From CAVVWJ01 sp965652025 (lineage in GTDB: Bacteria; Gemmatimonadota; Gemmatimonadetes; Gemmatimonadales; GWC2-71-9): a DNA stretch of 64,000 bases. The notes beneath the pieces were generated by a model, which made no database searches, was not told the DNA's origin, and saw nothing but the letters and a program-made list of their open reading frames with translations. Within the stretch, counting starts at the first letter, position 1; every line of letters starts with the position of its first letter. The translations under genes and the position numbers were made by a program. The stretch covers positions 17,583 through 81,582 of the forward strand of contig CBFGTM010000010.1 of NCBI GenBank assembly GCA_965652025.1. The letters are read 5' to 3'. This document shows, one piece after another, positions 16,938 to 25,905 of this stretch.

Positions 16938-19796
16938 CTAGTGTTTCGCTTCCAGCCAGTTCGGCCCGAACCCAATGTCCACGACCAGGGGAACCCGAAG
17001 GGCCACTACGTTCTCCATGTGTTCACGGACCAGCTGGGTCATGGCGTCGACCTCGCTGGGAGGCACCTCAAACACCAGCTCGTCGTGGACCTGGAGCAGC
17101 ATGCGCCCGGCCAGACCGCCCTCTCGGATGGCGCGATGAATCCGTACCATGGCAAGCTTGATGAGGTCGGCCGCAGACCCCTGCAAGGGCGAGTTCTGGG
17201 CGTTCCGTTCCCCATAGGCACGCAGACTGAAGTTGCGTTCCTTGATCTCGGGTATATACCGGCGCCGCTTGAAGAGCGTCTCCACGTATCCCTGCTGCCG
17301 CGCCAGTTCAATCTGCCGATCGAGAAAGGCGCGGACCCCGGCAAACCGCTCGAAATAACGGGCAATGAACCCGCGGGCATCCTCCAGAGAGATGCCGAGC
17401 TGGCGGCTCAGGGCAAAGGCCCCCTGGCCATAAATCGTGGCGAAGTTGATGGTCTTGGCCCGGCCCCGCATCTCGGGCGTCACCTGCTCGGGGGGAAGAT
17501 TAAAGATCAGCGCGGCAGTCTGCCGGTGGATGTCACCGCCCTGGTGGAAGGCCTCGATAAATGCAGGATCGCCCGACAGATGGGCCATGATTCGAAGCTC
17601 GATCTGGGAATAATCCGCGACCAGAAAGACCCAGCCCTCCCGGGGGATAAAGCCGGCCCGAATCGCTTCGCCGCGAGTCGTCCGGATGGGAATGTTCTGC
17701 AGATTGGGATCGGCCGAGCTGAGCCGCCCGGTGGCGGCGCCCGCCTGATTGAAGCTGGTGTGGATCCGTCCGGTTCTGGGGTTGATCCGCTCGGGCAGAG
17801 TATCCACGTAGGTGTTCTTGAGCTTCTGCAGTTCCCGGTACTCCAGGATGAGACGGGGCAGCTCGTGACCCATGGCTGCCAGCTGCTCCAGCACGTCGGC
17901 GTCGGTGGAGGGGCCGGTCTTGGTCTTCTTGAGCACCGGAAGCTGGAGTTTCTCGAACAGGACGCTGGCCAGCTGACGGGGAGAATTCAGGTTCACCTCC
18001 ATCCCGGCCACTCTGGTAATGTCCTGTTCCAGCCGGTGGAGATCACCGCCCAGCTCGTGGCTGAGCCGCTGGAACAGACCACGGTCAATCCTGATACCCT
18101 CCCATTCCATGTCCACCAGAACCTGAAGCAGCGGGAGCTCGATATCCCGGAGCAACGGCTCCAGAGACATCTCCTGCAACATCGGGGCAAAGAACTGGTG
18201 CAGCGAAAGCACGGTAGCGCCCTCACTGCCGCAGTAGTTCGCCGCCAAGGGGACCGCCACCTCGGCGAACGGAATCTCGGATTTGCCTTTGCCGGCTAGC
18301 TCCTGATAGGTCTGGAGCGTGCGCCCGAGGTGCTCGAGACACAGAGTATCGAGAGTGTGGGACCGTCTACCCGGGTCGAGCACAAAGCTGGCCAGCATGG
18401 TATCGAAGCTGACGCCGGCCAGCTCGACGCCGGCGCTACGCAGCACTTGCCAGTCGTACTTGATGTCGTGCCCGGCCTTGGGAATGTCCGGGTCGGCCAG
18501 CAGGGTGGCTATCGGGCGCAACGCGACGTCGGTGAGAGGAGGAAGGTTGCGGACCGGCTCCATGGTCGCGAGCTCGCCGCCGGCCGGCTGGTGATCGAAT
18601 GGGAGATACCAGACCTCATCCGGCCCGGCGGCCAAGGACAGACCTACCAACCGCGCGTCCCGCGCCTCCAGTCCATTGGCTTCCACGTCGACTGCCACCA
18701 CCGGGGCCTGGCGGAGGAGCTCGACCACCTCGGGCAAGTCGGCGGGATCGTCGACCACGGTCACCGTGGTAGCGGGCGTGGGGGAGAGCTCGGACAGGCT
18801 GAGCCACGAGTCGGCCGAAAAATCCAGCTCGGAATCGCCGTTGTCCGTAGCCGCGGCCGGCCGAGGTGGGGGTGGAAGCTCGGCCAGAGGGCCGGAGTCG
18901 CTCAGCCGTCGCACCAGCGAGTAGAACTCCAGCTCAGTCAGGAGCCGGATGACGGCTTCCTTGTCCGCCTCTCGAGGCACCAGGTCGCGGATGTCGAGCT
19001 CAAGTGGAACGTCCCGCTTGATGGTGACCAACTCGCGAGAGAGGCGGGCGTTCTCTGCCTGGGCCAGTAGGGCCTCCCGAGGCCGCTTGGCTGTCACCTC
19101 GTTCGCCCGCGCCAGCATGGTCTCCAGGTCGCCGAACTCCGCCAGCAGCTTCTGGGCTCCTTTTTCGCCGATGCCTCTGACCCCGGGAATATTGTCCGAG
19201 GAGTCGCCTACCAGGGCCAGGAAATCCACTACCTGGCGGGGAGGGACTCCCAGGCGGTCCGCGGCATTGGACTCGTCGACCCACACTTCGTCCACCGCCG
19301 CCGGTCCACCCCGGCCGGGATTGAGCAGGGCAATGCCCGGCCCCACCAGCTGATAAAAATCCTTGTCGCCGGACACGATGACCGCCTGGAGCCCGCGCTC
19401 GGCCGCGGTCTGGGCCAGCGTGCCGATGACATCGTCGGCTTCGTAGCCGCGGATGGCGATCACTGGAATACCGAACGCCTCCAGCAGGTCACAAATCCGC
19501 TGGACCGACCGGTTGAAGTCGGCCTGGAGCTCCTGATCCAGCTTGTCCCGGGTGGATTTGTAGTCGGCGTAGCGCTCCTCCCGAAAGGAAGTGCCCGCGT
19601 CGTTGATCCAGGCCACGTAGTCAGGCCGATACTTCTCCCGGAGCCGGAGCAGAAAGTTGACCACTCCCAGGGCCGCGGAGGTGTTCTCGCCCTTGGCGGT
19701 TCGCAGCGGCCGCGCGATCATGGCATAAAAGGCCCGATAGATCAGCGCATACCCATCGATCAGGAAGAGTTGTGGTGGATTGTGATTGGGGGGCAT
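16938..19796 (-). CDS. polA: DNA polymerase I
   Basis: 952 residues with all three domains: an N-terminal 5'-3' nuclease (LFLIDGYALIYRAFYAM; VSGDKDFYQLV), a 3'-5' proofreading domain with an intact first motif DVEANG at about residue 365, and the polymerase domain. Polymerase motif A is VADYSQIELRIMAHLSGD (about 725), motif B RGRAKTINFATIYGQG (about 775) and motif C LLQVHDELVFEVP (about 900). It fills Okazaki gaps and repairs DNA. It lies 19 bp downstream of the GWxTD gene on the same strand. Slightly longer than the E. coli enzyme. Very confident. Confidence 0.97.
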   Translation of the reverse strand: MPPNHNPPQLFLIDGYALIYRAFYAMIARPLRTAKGENTSAALGVVNFLLRLREKYRPDYVAWINDAGTSFREERYADYKSTRDKLDQELQADFNRSVQRICDLLEAFGIPVIAIRGYEADDVIGTLAQTAAERGLQAVIVSGDKDFYQLVGPGIALLNPGRGGPAAVDEVWVDESNAADRLGVPPRQVVDFLALVGDSSDNIPGVRGIGEKGAQKLLAEFGDLETMLARANEVTAKRPREALLAQAENARLSRELVTIKRDVPLELDIRDLVPREADKEAVIRLLTELEFYSLVRRLSDSGPLAELPPPPRPAAATDNGDSELDFSADSWLSLSELSPTPATTVTVVDDPADLPEVVELLRQAPVVAVDVEANGLEARDARLVGLSLAAGPDEVWYLPFDHQPAGGELATMEPVRNLPPLTDVALRPIATLLADPDIPKAGHDIKYDWQVLRSAGVELAGVSFDTMLASFVLDPGRRSHTLDTLCLEHLGRTLQTYQELAGKGKSEIPFAEVAVPLAANYCGSEGATVLSLHQFFAPMLQEMSLEPLLRDIELPLLQVLVDMEWEGIRIDRGLFQRLSHELGGDLHRLEQDITRVAGMEVNLNSPRQLASVLFEKLQLPVLKKTKTGPSTDADVLEQLAAMGHELPRLILEYRELQKLKNTYVDTLPERINPRTGRIHTSFNQAGAATGRLSSADPNLQNIPIRTTRGEAIRAGFIPREGWVFLVADYSQIELRIMAHLSGDPAFIEAFHQGGDIHRQTAALIFNLPPEQVTPEMRGRAKTINFATIYGQGAFALSRQLGISLEDARGFIARYFERFAGVRAFLDRQIELARQQGYVETLFKRRRYIPEIKERNFSLRAYGERNAQNSPLQGSAADLIKLAMVRIHRAIREGGLAGRMLLQVHDELVFEVPPSEVDAMTQLVREHMENVVALRVPLVVDIGFGPNWLEAKH

Positions 19797-19815
19797 GGGG
19801 GGAAAGATAAGACGA

Positions 19816-21153
19816 TCAGTCCTGCCGCCTCAGCCGGTTCAGGGTGCGCTCGAATTCGGCCCGCGACCCCGGCGTCAGCCGCAGGCGGCCGAACCCGGTC
19901 TCATCCTGGAAGAAGAGGGCCAGCCGGTAGTTGAGATAGCTCCAGCGGACCACCCGGCCGGCCTGTCCGGGCGTGGTCTCGATGCTCTCGTCCGGTGGGC
20001 CCAAAGTGATGAACACCTCGCCCCGGTCGGTCCGCCAGCCCGGCACACCTTCATCGGTGAACCGGGAATTGGACGCGCTGATCCGCGCGAAATACTGATT
20101 GAGGGCCTCGTTTTCCGGCGTGATCCTGTTGGGATCGGTCTCGGTGTAGAACTCTCGCCAGAGCCGGGAGCGGTCGGCCGGGCGGGCCTTCCTCATGTCG
20201 TTGACTCGAGCATCCTGCCCGAAATACCGCAGCAGATCGAGCATCTCGTCGAAATTGGTGATGACCCAGGCCTGGGAGAACGACACCAGCGCGGACACGG
20301 TGCGCTGAGCCGGCCGGTAGCCAAGCACCAGCTTGAGCTCTCCCAGAGAAATGCTGTCGGGAGCGAGCCGGATCACCTGACTCTCGACCGCGCGTCCTCC
20401 CCGGAAGCGAAGCGAGTCGTCGTAGATGATCTCCTGCTGCTCGTCGAAAACCTGGAAGGGAACGGTGACCGGGCCCGCGAAATCGTAACCTTCGACGTAC
20501 GCCAGCAGGGTGTCGGCTCCATAGCCCACCGCGCCCCGGGGATTCAGCACCACGGAAAGCGGCTCGCTACGGCTGGCGCGCCCGGTGGCCTGATACGCGA
20601 GAATGGGGGCGGAGGTCGAGCCTGGCACAAAGGAAGGTGCCGTGTATCTCCCCTGGGCCCGGCTTTCGGCAGTGGAGCTCGCGTCACGCACGGTGACGTT
20701 CACATTGTAGGTACCTGAGGTGAGCCGGAGAATCTGCTGAAAGAGAATGCTTTCGTCGGCCCGCAGAGTTTCCTGGAAGGTAGGCACCCGCACAATCTCG
20801 TCACGACTCAGCTCGACCGGCCGGGAGCCCTCCTTCTGGAAGGCGATGCTGACTCGGTAGCGCGCCACAAAGGTGTTCCCGTCGCGCTGAAAGGCCAGCG
20901 CCCGGTTCTCCAGCGAAAGGCCCAGTATGCCGATGACCGAGTCGCCGGGCCCTGCCGCAAAAGCTACGGTGCCGACGAACGGCAGCGGCTCACCCGCGGC
21001 CAGCCGGCCGAGACGCTGGTAGTAGCTGGGAAGGTTGACCAGCTGGCTGAGCTGATCCGCTGGCGCGGGCGCCTCCTGGCTGCCAACTCGCTTCCAGCTG
21101 CCGCAACCGAGTGCCGCGGCGCCGAGCAGCGCTACCAGTGCCAACCCACGCAT
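19816..21153 (-). CDS. GWxTD-domain lipoprotein
   Basis: 445 residues. The N-terminus is a lipoprotein signal with lipobox LGC (MRGLALVALLGAAALGC). The middle is beta-rich, with repeated strand segments (VTVPFQVFDEQQEIIYDD). The C-terminal part has the diagnostic GWRTDRGEVFITLGPPDE, the GWxTD domain found in exported proteins of Gemmatimonadota, Acidobacteriota and relatives. Its biochemical role is unknown. It is the promoter-proximal gene of the unit leading into polA, and a 139-bp gap separates it from the divergent kinase gene. Confidence 0.88.
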   Translation of the reverse strand: MRGLALVALLGAAALGCGSWKRVGSQEAPAPADQLSQLVNLPSYYQRLGRLAAGEPLPFVGTVAFAAGPGDSVIGILGLSLENRALAFQRDGNTFVARYRVSIAFQKEGSRPVELSRDEIVRVPTFQETLRADESILFQQILRLTSGTYNVNVTVRDASSTAESRAQGRYTAPSFVPGSTSAPILAYQATGRASRSEPLSVVLNPRGAVGYGADTLLAYVEGYDFAGPVTVPFQVFDEQQEIIYDDSLRFRGGRAVESQVIRLAPDSISLGELKLVLGYRPAQRTVSALVSFSQAWVITNFDEMLDLLRYFGQDARVNDMRKARPADRSRLWREFYTETDPNRITPENEALNQYFARISASNSRFTDEGVPGWRTDRGEVFITLGPPDESIETTPGQAGRVVRWSYLNYRLALFFQDETGFGRLRLTPGSRAEFERTLNRLRRQD

Positions 21154-21292
21154 GATTCTCTCCTGGGAGAAACAGCCTGCACCACTCTTCGGCGGAAGGT
21201 TAGTGGCGGCGCGGGAGAGGCGTCAAGCAGGTGAGCCGCTCAACTGAGTGCAACTTGCTGCCTCCTGCGTAATTAACTAGCTTGGCCACTCG

Positions 21293-22192
21293 ATGAACGG
21301 CGACACGTTGACTGGTCGGACCATCGCTGGCTACCACCTTACCAAGTACGTCGGCGAGGGAGGCACCGCTACGGTCTACCGCGCCGAGCATCCGGAGCGG
21401 GGCGTTGCCGCGGTCAAGATTCTGCGATCCCGTCTGGCCCAGGATCCGGTTGCGGTCAAGCGGTTCTTGCGGGAAGCGGAGTACGGGGCCCGGGTCAGCC
21501 ATCCCAACATCGTACGCACCTACGACTATGGAGTGGCCGATGGGCTGCACTATCTGGCGCTGGAGTGGGCCGATGGCGAGCCGCTGGCGGAATTCGTCAA
21601 TCGCTCAGGACATCTCGCGCCGGCCCTGGTCGCTCGTATCGTGGAACAAATCGGCGCCGCGCTGACCGCCGCCCACCGGGCCGGCATCATCCATCGAGAC
21701 CTCAAGCCGGCCAACATCATGTATGATCCAGCCCAGCAGACCGCCAAGCTGCTGGACTTCGGGATTGCCCGGGACGCCGAGCTGAGCCCGGAAGAGCGGC
21801 TGACCCGAGCCGGATTCTTTGTCGGCACGCTCCAATACGTCGCCCCCGAGACTCTGAGCGGCGAGTTAGTAAAGGAGCAGGCGGATGTCTACAGCCTGGC
21901 GACGATCACGTACTACCTCCTGACCGGCTGCCTCCCATTTACCGGCAAGAGTCCTCGCGAGCTCTTTCAGCAGCTGCTCACCAAGGATCCGGTTCCGTTG
22001 AATGAAGCGCGCCGCGGGCTGCGTTTTCCCCATGCGGTCGAAGCCACAGTCATGCACGGACTGCAGCGAGACCTGAGCAAGCGGTGCCGAACAGTCGAGG
22101 AGTTCGCCACTGCTTTTTGCCACGCGGTACGAGAGGAGGCGCCGAAACGCACCGGTTTCCTGACCGGGCTGTTTCGCAGGGGCAGCGAATGA
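21293..22192 (+). CDS. soluble Ser/Thr protein kinase
   Basis: 299-residue Hanks-type kinase with no transmembrane segment or sensor domain. Motifs: glycine loop GEGGTATVYRAE, catalytic-lysine strand AAVKILR, HRDLKPANIMYD near residue 135, DFGIARDAE, and the APE segment YVAPETLSGE. The C-terminal lobe ends at about residue 285 with a short basic tail (FRRGSE). It overlaps pyrE by four bases (ATGA), so the kinase and a pyrimidine enzyme are translated together. Targets are unknown. The start ATG lacks an obvious ribosome site. Confidence 0.92.
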   Translation: MNGDTLTGRTIAGYHLTKYVGEGGTATVYRAEHPERGVAAVKILRSRLAQDPVAVKRFLREAEYGARVSHPNIVRTYDYGVADGLHYLALEWADGEPLAEFVNRSGHLAPALVARIVEQIGAALTAAHRAGIIHRDLKPANIMYDPAQQTAKLLDFGIARDAELSPEERLTRAGFFVGTLQYVAPETLSGELVKEQADVYSLATITYYLLTGCLPFTGKSPRELFQQLLTKDPVPLNEARRGLRFPHAVEATVMHGLQRDLSKRCRTVEEFATAFCHAVREEAPKRTGFLTGLFRRGSE

Positions 22193-22743
22193 CCGACCGC
22201 GAGTCGCTCCGGCGGCTTTTGCTGGGGCGCTCGGTACAGCGGGGTGATTTCGTGCTGGCCTCGGGCCGGCAATCCTCCTATTACATCGACTGCCGGCGGA
22301 CGACGATGTCCGGCGAGGGCATGGTACTGATCGGCCGAATGGGGCTCGCGGCCATTCAGGATGTAGAGTGGCGGCCCGCAGCGGTCGGCGGTCTGACCAT
22401 GGGGGCCGACCCGGTGGCCTATGCCATTGCAGCGGCAAGCTACGGAGGAGGGCGCAGGATCGACGCGTTCAGCGTGCGAAAACGGGAAAAGCAGCATGGC
22501 ACCGGCCGGCTGATCGAGGGGAACTTTCAATCGGGCGACGCGGTGGTGGTGGTAGAGGACGTGATTACCACCGGGGGCTCGGCTTCGCAGGCCGTCGCCG
22601 CGGTGCGGCAGGCAGGTGGCCGGGTGCTCGGAGTCCTGGCGGTGGTCGACCGCGAGGAAGGCGGGAAGCGAGCTTTGGAGGCACAGGGTCACCGAGTCAT
22701 CGCGCTCACCACGGCGGGCGAGCTGGGACTGGGAGAGGCGTGA
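22189..22743 (+). CDS. pyrE: orotate phosphoribosyltransferase
   Basis: 184-residue enzyme converting orotate and PRPP to OMP in pyrimidine synthesis. The PRPP-binding motif is VVVVEDVITTGGSASQA. Earlier segments FVLASGRQSSYYIDCRR and the catalytic-loop RKREKQHGTGRLIEG match the family. The ATG at 22189 overlaps the kinase stop and begins just before the conserved N-terminus; the longer open frame through the kinase is rejected. Its TGA overlaps the GTG of the next gene. Confident. Confidence 0.93.
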   Translation: MTDRESLRRLLLGRSVQRGDFVLASGRQSSYYIDCRRTTMSGEGMVLIGRMGLAAIQDVEWRPAAVGGLTMGADPVAYAIAAASYGGGRRIDAFSVRKREKQHGTGRLIEGNFQSGDAVVVVEDVITTGGSASQAVAAVRQAGGRVLGVLAVVDREEGGKRALEAQGHRVIALTTAGELGLGEA

Positions 22744-23150
22744 GCCGGCGGAGGACAGGCCAGATTGCCGCCGGCCTGGTTGCGCTCATCTCGTTTGGAT
22801 GGGCGGTGTGGGCGTCGCATGCGTCAGCCATGCCGGAGTTTCGGATCTATGACGGGTATTGGATGATATTCGGCGCGACGCTGGCGACTCTTCTCGCGGC
22901 GCCCCTGGTGTGGCGCTGGCCCCGGGAACTGTCGCTGGTTGCCATTGCGGCTACGGCTGCGATCGGGTGCGTGGCTCCGCTGGTCGTGTCGGCACTGAGG
23001 AAGGACATGCCGGTGATGGTGCGGCTGCGCGGCTCGTGGATTCTGGGGGGCGCCGACCTGGTGGGGCCGCCGCTGGTGATTGGTTTCGTCGCCCTCTGGT
23101 TCGCCATCCGCAAGTACGAGCAGAGGGGGGCGCACAACCGGGGTCCGTAG
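22740..23150 (+). CDS. hypothetical four-helix membrane protein
   Basis: 136-residue protein starting at a GTG that overlaps the pyrE stop (GTGA). Four hydrophobic segments are visible: IAAGLVALISFGWAVWA, MIFGATLATLLAAPLVW, LSLVAIAATAAIGCVAPLVV and VGPPLVIGFVALWFAI. The C-terminus is short and charged. No known domain is recognised. The overlap suggests co-translation with pyrE; function unknown. The longer same-frame ORF beginning inside pyrE is not credible. Confidence 0.7.
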   Translation: MSRRRTGQIAAGLVALISFGWAVWASHASAMPEFRIYDGYWMIFGATLATLLAAPLVWRWPRELSLVAIAATAAIGCVAPLVVSALRKDMPVMVRLRGSWILGGADLVGPPLVIGFVALWFAIRKYEQRGAHNRGP

Positions 23151-23153
23151 CCA

Positions 23154-23633
23154 ATGCCGAGTACTGCGTTAACCACCTATCTCAACGATCATCTCGCCGG
23201 CTCCGTCGCAGCCCTCGAGCTCCTGGGGCATCTGCTCGAGCGAGACCCGGGCAGCGGCCGAGACGAGCTGGCTCGGATCCGGGCCGAAGTCGAGGAAGAT
23301 CAGCAGCTCCTGCAGCGAATCCTCGGCGACATGGGAGGGAAGGAGAGCCCCATTCGCAAGGCAGCCGCCTGGCTCACGGAGAAGCTGGGCCAGGTCAAGC
23401 TGGGCCTGGATGACAAAGGATCGGGGGAGCTGCGGGTGCTCGAAGCCCTGGAAGCGCTTGGACTGGGCATCCAGGGCAAGCTCCTGCTCTGGCGGTCGCT
23501 CGAGGCCGTGAGGGGATCGGTTCCCTCGCTCGGCGGGATCGATCTTCAGCAGCTGCAGCAACGGGCCGAGCAGCAGTTCCGGCGGGTGGAAGAGCTTCGC
23601 CTGCGGGCCGCGCGGGTGGCCCTCCGGCCCTGA
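23154..23633 (+). CDS. hypothetical helical protein, 159 aa
   Basis: Predominantly alpha-helical, charged protein (LNDHLAGSVAALELLGHL; EVEEDQQLLQRILGDMG) with helix lengths suggesting a four-helix bundle similar in layout to ferritin-like bundles. No metal-binding EXXH pair is clearly visible, so I do not assign it. It starts 3 bp after the membrane-protein stop, continuing the kinase-pyrE unit. Function unknown. Confidence 0.7.
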   Translation: MPSTALTTYLNDHLAGSVAALELLGHLLERDPGSGRDELARIRAEVEEDQQLLQRILGDMGGKESPIRKAAAWLTEKLGQVKLGLDDKGSGELRVLEALEALGLGIQGKLLLWRSLEAVRGSVPSLGGIDLQQLQQRAEQQFRRVEELRLRAARVALRP

Positions 23634-23664
23634 GTCACACCAGGCCATGACATAAGGAGTGATA

Positions 23665-23889
23665 ATGGACGAAGAGGCCTTCAATCTGGACATCCGGAAA
23701 TTCTTGAAGCGGTTCGGCGTTACGGCCCAGCGGGAAATCGAGAAGGCGGTGGACGAGGGGCTGAAGCGCGGCGCTCTCCGGGGTCACGAGGTCCTGCAGG
23801 TACGAGCGACGCTCACCATCCCCGGTGTCTTGCCGGAGCTCAAGGTGGATGGGGAAATCGGACTATCCCGCCGAGCGGGCGGCGATTGA
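23665..23889 (+). CDS. DUF6494 family small protein
   Basis: 74-residue protein starting MDEEAFNLDIRKFLKRFG, with VTAQREIEKAVDEGL and a C-terminal strand LTIPGVLPELKVDGEI. This resembles the DUF6494 family of small soluble proteins of unknown function. The ATG at 23665 has AAGGAG five bases upstream; the GTG two codons earlier would overlap that site. It sits between the helical protein and the M48 peptidase on the same strand. Confidence 0.75.
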   Translation: MDEEAFNLDIRKFLKRFGVTAQREIEKAVDEGLKRGALRGHEVLQVRATLTIPGVLPELKVDGEIGLSRRAGGD

Positions 23890-23992
23890 ACCCGTGACAC
23901 CGCTGCAAGTTCTTGCATGGCATTGACGTAGCCCATCTCCGAGCCCGATCTTCCCCGGGCCCCCTTTACCTCTCACAATTTGGGAGTTCGTC

Positions 23993-24826
23993 ATGCCTAC
24001 GCCGCAGGCGCCTGCGGGCACGTCGCCGCGCCAAATGGTCAACTCACGTGAACGGGTTTGGTACGCAGTGATGGTGGTGGTGAGCCTGGCGGTGTACGGC
24101 GGCTTGATTACCCTGGGCCTGTCCAATCCCCAGGCGGGCGCCTCCATTATTCTGTATGGAGCTCTCTTCTTCCTGATGGCCATGTTTGGCCATGGTTTGG
24201 CCCTGGGACGGGTTCGCGGGAATGCGGTGCGGGTGTCCGAGCGGCAGTTTCCCCAGCTGCATCGGATTGCCGCGGCGCATGCGCGCCGGCTGGGCCTGAA
24301 GCGGGTGCCGGAGGTTTACGTGATGGAATCCGGTGGACTGCTCAACGCCTTTGCCACCAGATTTCTGGGGCGCGATTTTGTTATTCTGTATGCCGACGTC
24401 CTCGAGCTGGCACTGGAAAGGGGTGAGGCTGCGGTGGGCTTCATTGTCGGGCACGAACTGGCTCACGTCTGGCGCGGGCATCTGAAGAACCGTTGGTTGA
24501 CCGCACCGGGGCGCCTGTTCCCGTACCTGGGAGCCGCCTATTCCCGGGCCTGCGAATACACCTGCGACCGGATCGGGGCATTCTGCCAGCCGGACGGGGC
24601 CATCACCGGGCTCTTGGTCCTGGCCACCGGGAAGCAACTGCACGCCCACGTTGACGTGCGGGAGTACGCCGCTCAGGCCGCCGATCAGTCGTTCTTTATT
24701 CGCCGGGCGGAGATCCTGTCGTCCCATCCCAACCTGCCCAAGCGGGTCGCCGCCTTGCTGAAGGCCGGCGTAGCCATTCCGGCGCGGGGCCAGTGGGTAG
24801 CGACCGGTACCGCCGCAGCAGCCTAA
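23993..24826 (+). CDS. M48 family membrane metalloprotease
   Basis: 277-residue protein with two N-terminal membrane segments (VWYAVMVVVSLAVYGGLITLGL; ASIILYGALFFLMAMFGHGLAL, abbreviated) and a zinc site HELAH in FIVGHELAHVWRGH at about residue 155, with the third ligand expected in the CEYTCDRIGA segment. This is the HtpX/Ste24-like M48 layout; such proteases act on membrane or exported proteins. It is preceded by about 100 bp with no obvious promoter consensus and followed closely by a gene of unknown function. Confidence 0.85.
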   Translation: MPTPQAPAGTSPRQMVNSRERVWYAVMVVVSLAVYGGLITLGLSNPQAGASIILYGALFFLMAMFGHGLALGRVRGNAVRVSERQFPQLHRIAAAHARRLGLKRVPEVYVMESGGLLNAFATRFLGRDFVILYADVLELALERGEAAVGFIVGHELAHVWRGHLKNRWLTAPGRLFPYLGAAYSRACEYTCDRIGAFCQPDGAITGLLVLATGKQLHAHVDVREYAAQAADQSFFIRRAEILSSHPNLPKRVAALLKAGVAIPARGQWVATGTAAAA

Positions 24827-24841
24827 GTCGAGAGGAGGGCC

Positions 24842-25402
24842 ATGGCACCACGGATCCGCTATCGCCTGGACCGGGTACAAGTCTGGCCAGGTGAGGCACG
24901 TCCGGCGACATGGACATTTGCAGGCCAGGCCATGGCCGGCACCGAGTACAGCTATAGTGTGCGGGACGAGAACTTTCGGTCGCGCAACGAATGGGAGTTC
25001 GTGGTGCGGGTACCGCGGGGGCGGGATGAACGTATCGAGGTCCGCCCCCGGGTTACCCCCAACGTCAAGGTCTGGGCCGAGCTGCCGGACCGATCCCTGA
25101 CGTTTGCCCGGGCCACCAAGGGCCCGGCTAGAGGCAAATGGTACTGCCAGGTGGCACTGGCCGATCCCACCGGCTTGAGAAGCAGAGACATCGTGCGCGG
25201 CGACCAGCGACCGCTCCTGCCCCGCTGGTTCGATGCAGTCCGCGGCAGAATGCGGATCAAAGAAAAGGTGAAGCCCACCCGCGGCACCGATGGAAAAGCT
25301 CTGGTGATCTTGGTGCCGGCGGGCGCTCACGACTGGATGATCCGGCTGTTCTTTGCCACCAAGGTGTGGGTGCTCAAGGAGAGAGTTGCCATCGGGGTAT
25401 GA
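24842..25402 (+). CDS. hypothetical protein, 186 aa
   Basis: Soluble, basic, beta-rich protein (MAPRIRYRLDRVQVWPGEA; VVRVPRGRDERIEVRP) with no signal peptide or recognised motif. It follows the M48 peptidase by 15 bp and overlaps the HIT-like gene by four bases (ATGA), so it is probably translated with both. I do not recognise a family. Confidence 0.7.
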   Translation: MAPRIRYRLDRVQVWPGEARPATWTFAGQAMAGTEYSYSVRDENFRSRNEWEFVVRVPRGRDERIEVRPRVTPNVKVWAELPDRSLTFARATKGPARGKWYCQVALADPTGLRSRDIVRGDQRPLLPRWFDAVRGRMRIKEKVKPTRGTDGKALVILVPAGAHDWMIRLFFATKVWVLKERVAIGV

Positions 25403-25905
25403 GCCCGCCGTCTGCAGAACAACATTCCCATCCGACCGTTGAGCCGCCCCGCCCCCGGTGCGGCGCATGTGCCGAAGTGGTCGGGGATGTCTCGGCCCCC
25501 GGGGGAGTGATTTTCGACGATGGGCGCTGGCTGGTCAGCCACCATACCGGCCCATTCACCGATCCGGGTGAGCTCATCATCAAGACCCGACGCCACTGTG
25601 AATCCCTGAGCGAGCTGAGCCGGGAAGAGGCCGAAGCCCTGGGGCCGGTGCTCCACTCGGCGACCCGAGCCCTGGAGCAGGTGACCGCGGCCGAGCGAAT
25701 CTACGCGGTCTCCTTCAACGAGCGGGTACGCCACCTGCACTTCCTGCTGCTCCCGCGGACCCGAGGCATGCCGCGGGGCCACGTGATCTCCGACCTGTAC
25801 CGGCGGGCGCGCAATCTCCTGCGAAAGCTTCATCTATTGCGTAACCCGACCGCTGCCGAACGGGCCGCTGCCGCCGCGCGGATCAAGGAGGTGTGGCTGC
25901 GCTGA
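25399..25905 (+). CDS. HIT-like protein with a degenerate histidine triad
   Basis: 168 residues resembling the HIT superfamily of nucleotide hydrolases/transferases: GELIIKTRRHCESLSELSREEA and ERIYAVSFNERVRHLHFLLLPR. The triad reads HLHFLLL, so the first two histidines (including the usual nucleophile) are kept but the third is Leu. A CGAC segment near residue 22 (RCGACAEV) recalls the N-terminal Cys pair of some HIT proteins. It may still transfer or hydrolyse nucleotides, but activity is uncertain. Overlaps both neighbours. Confidence 0.7.
   Translation: MSPPSAEQHSHPTVEPPRPRCGACAEVVGDVSAPGGVIFDDGRWLVSHHTGPFTDPGELIIKTRRHCESLSELSREEAEALGPVLHSATRALEQVTAAERIYAVSFNERVRHLHFLLLPRTRGMPRGHVISDLYRRARNLLRKLHLLRNPTAAERAAAAARIKEVWLR

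Noticed and set aside
24044..25468. 474-residue open frame on the minus strand opposite the M48 and adjacent genes
   Set aside because: Shadow of GC-rich coding; no motif, and three plus-strand genes with domain or overlap support cover the same bases.
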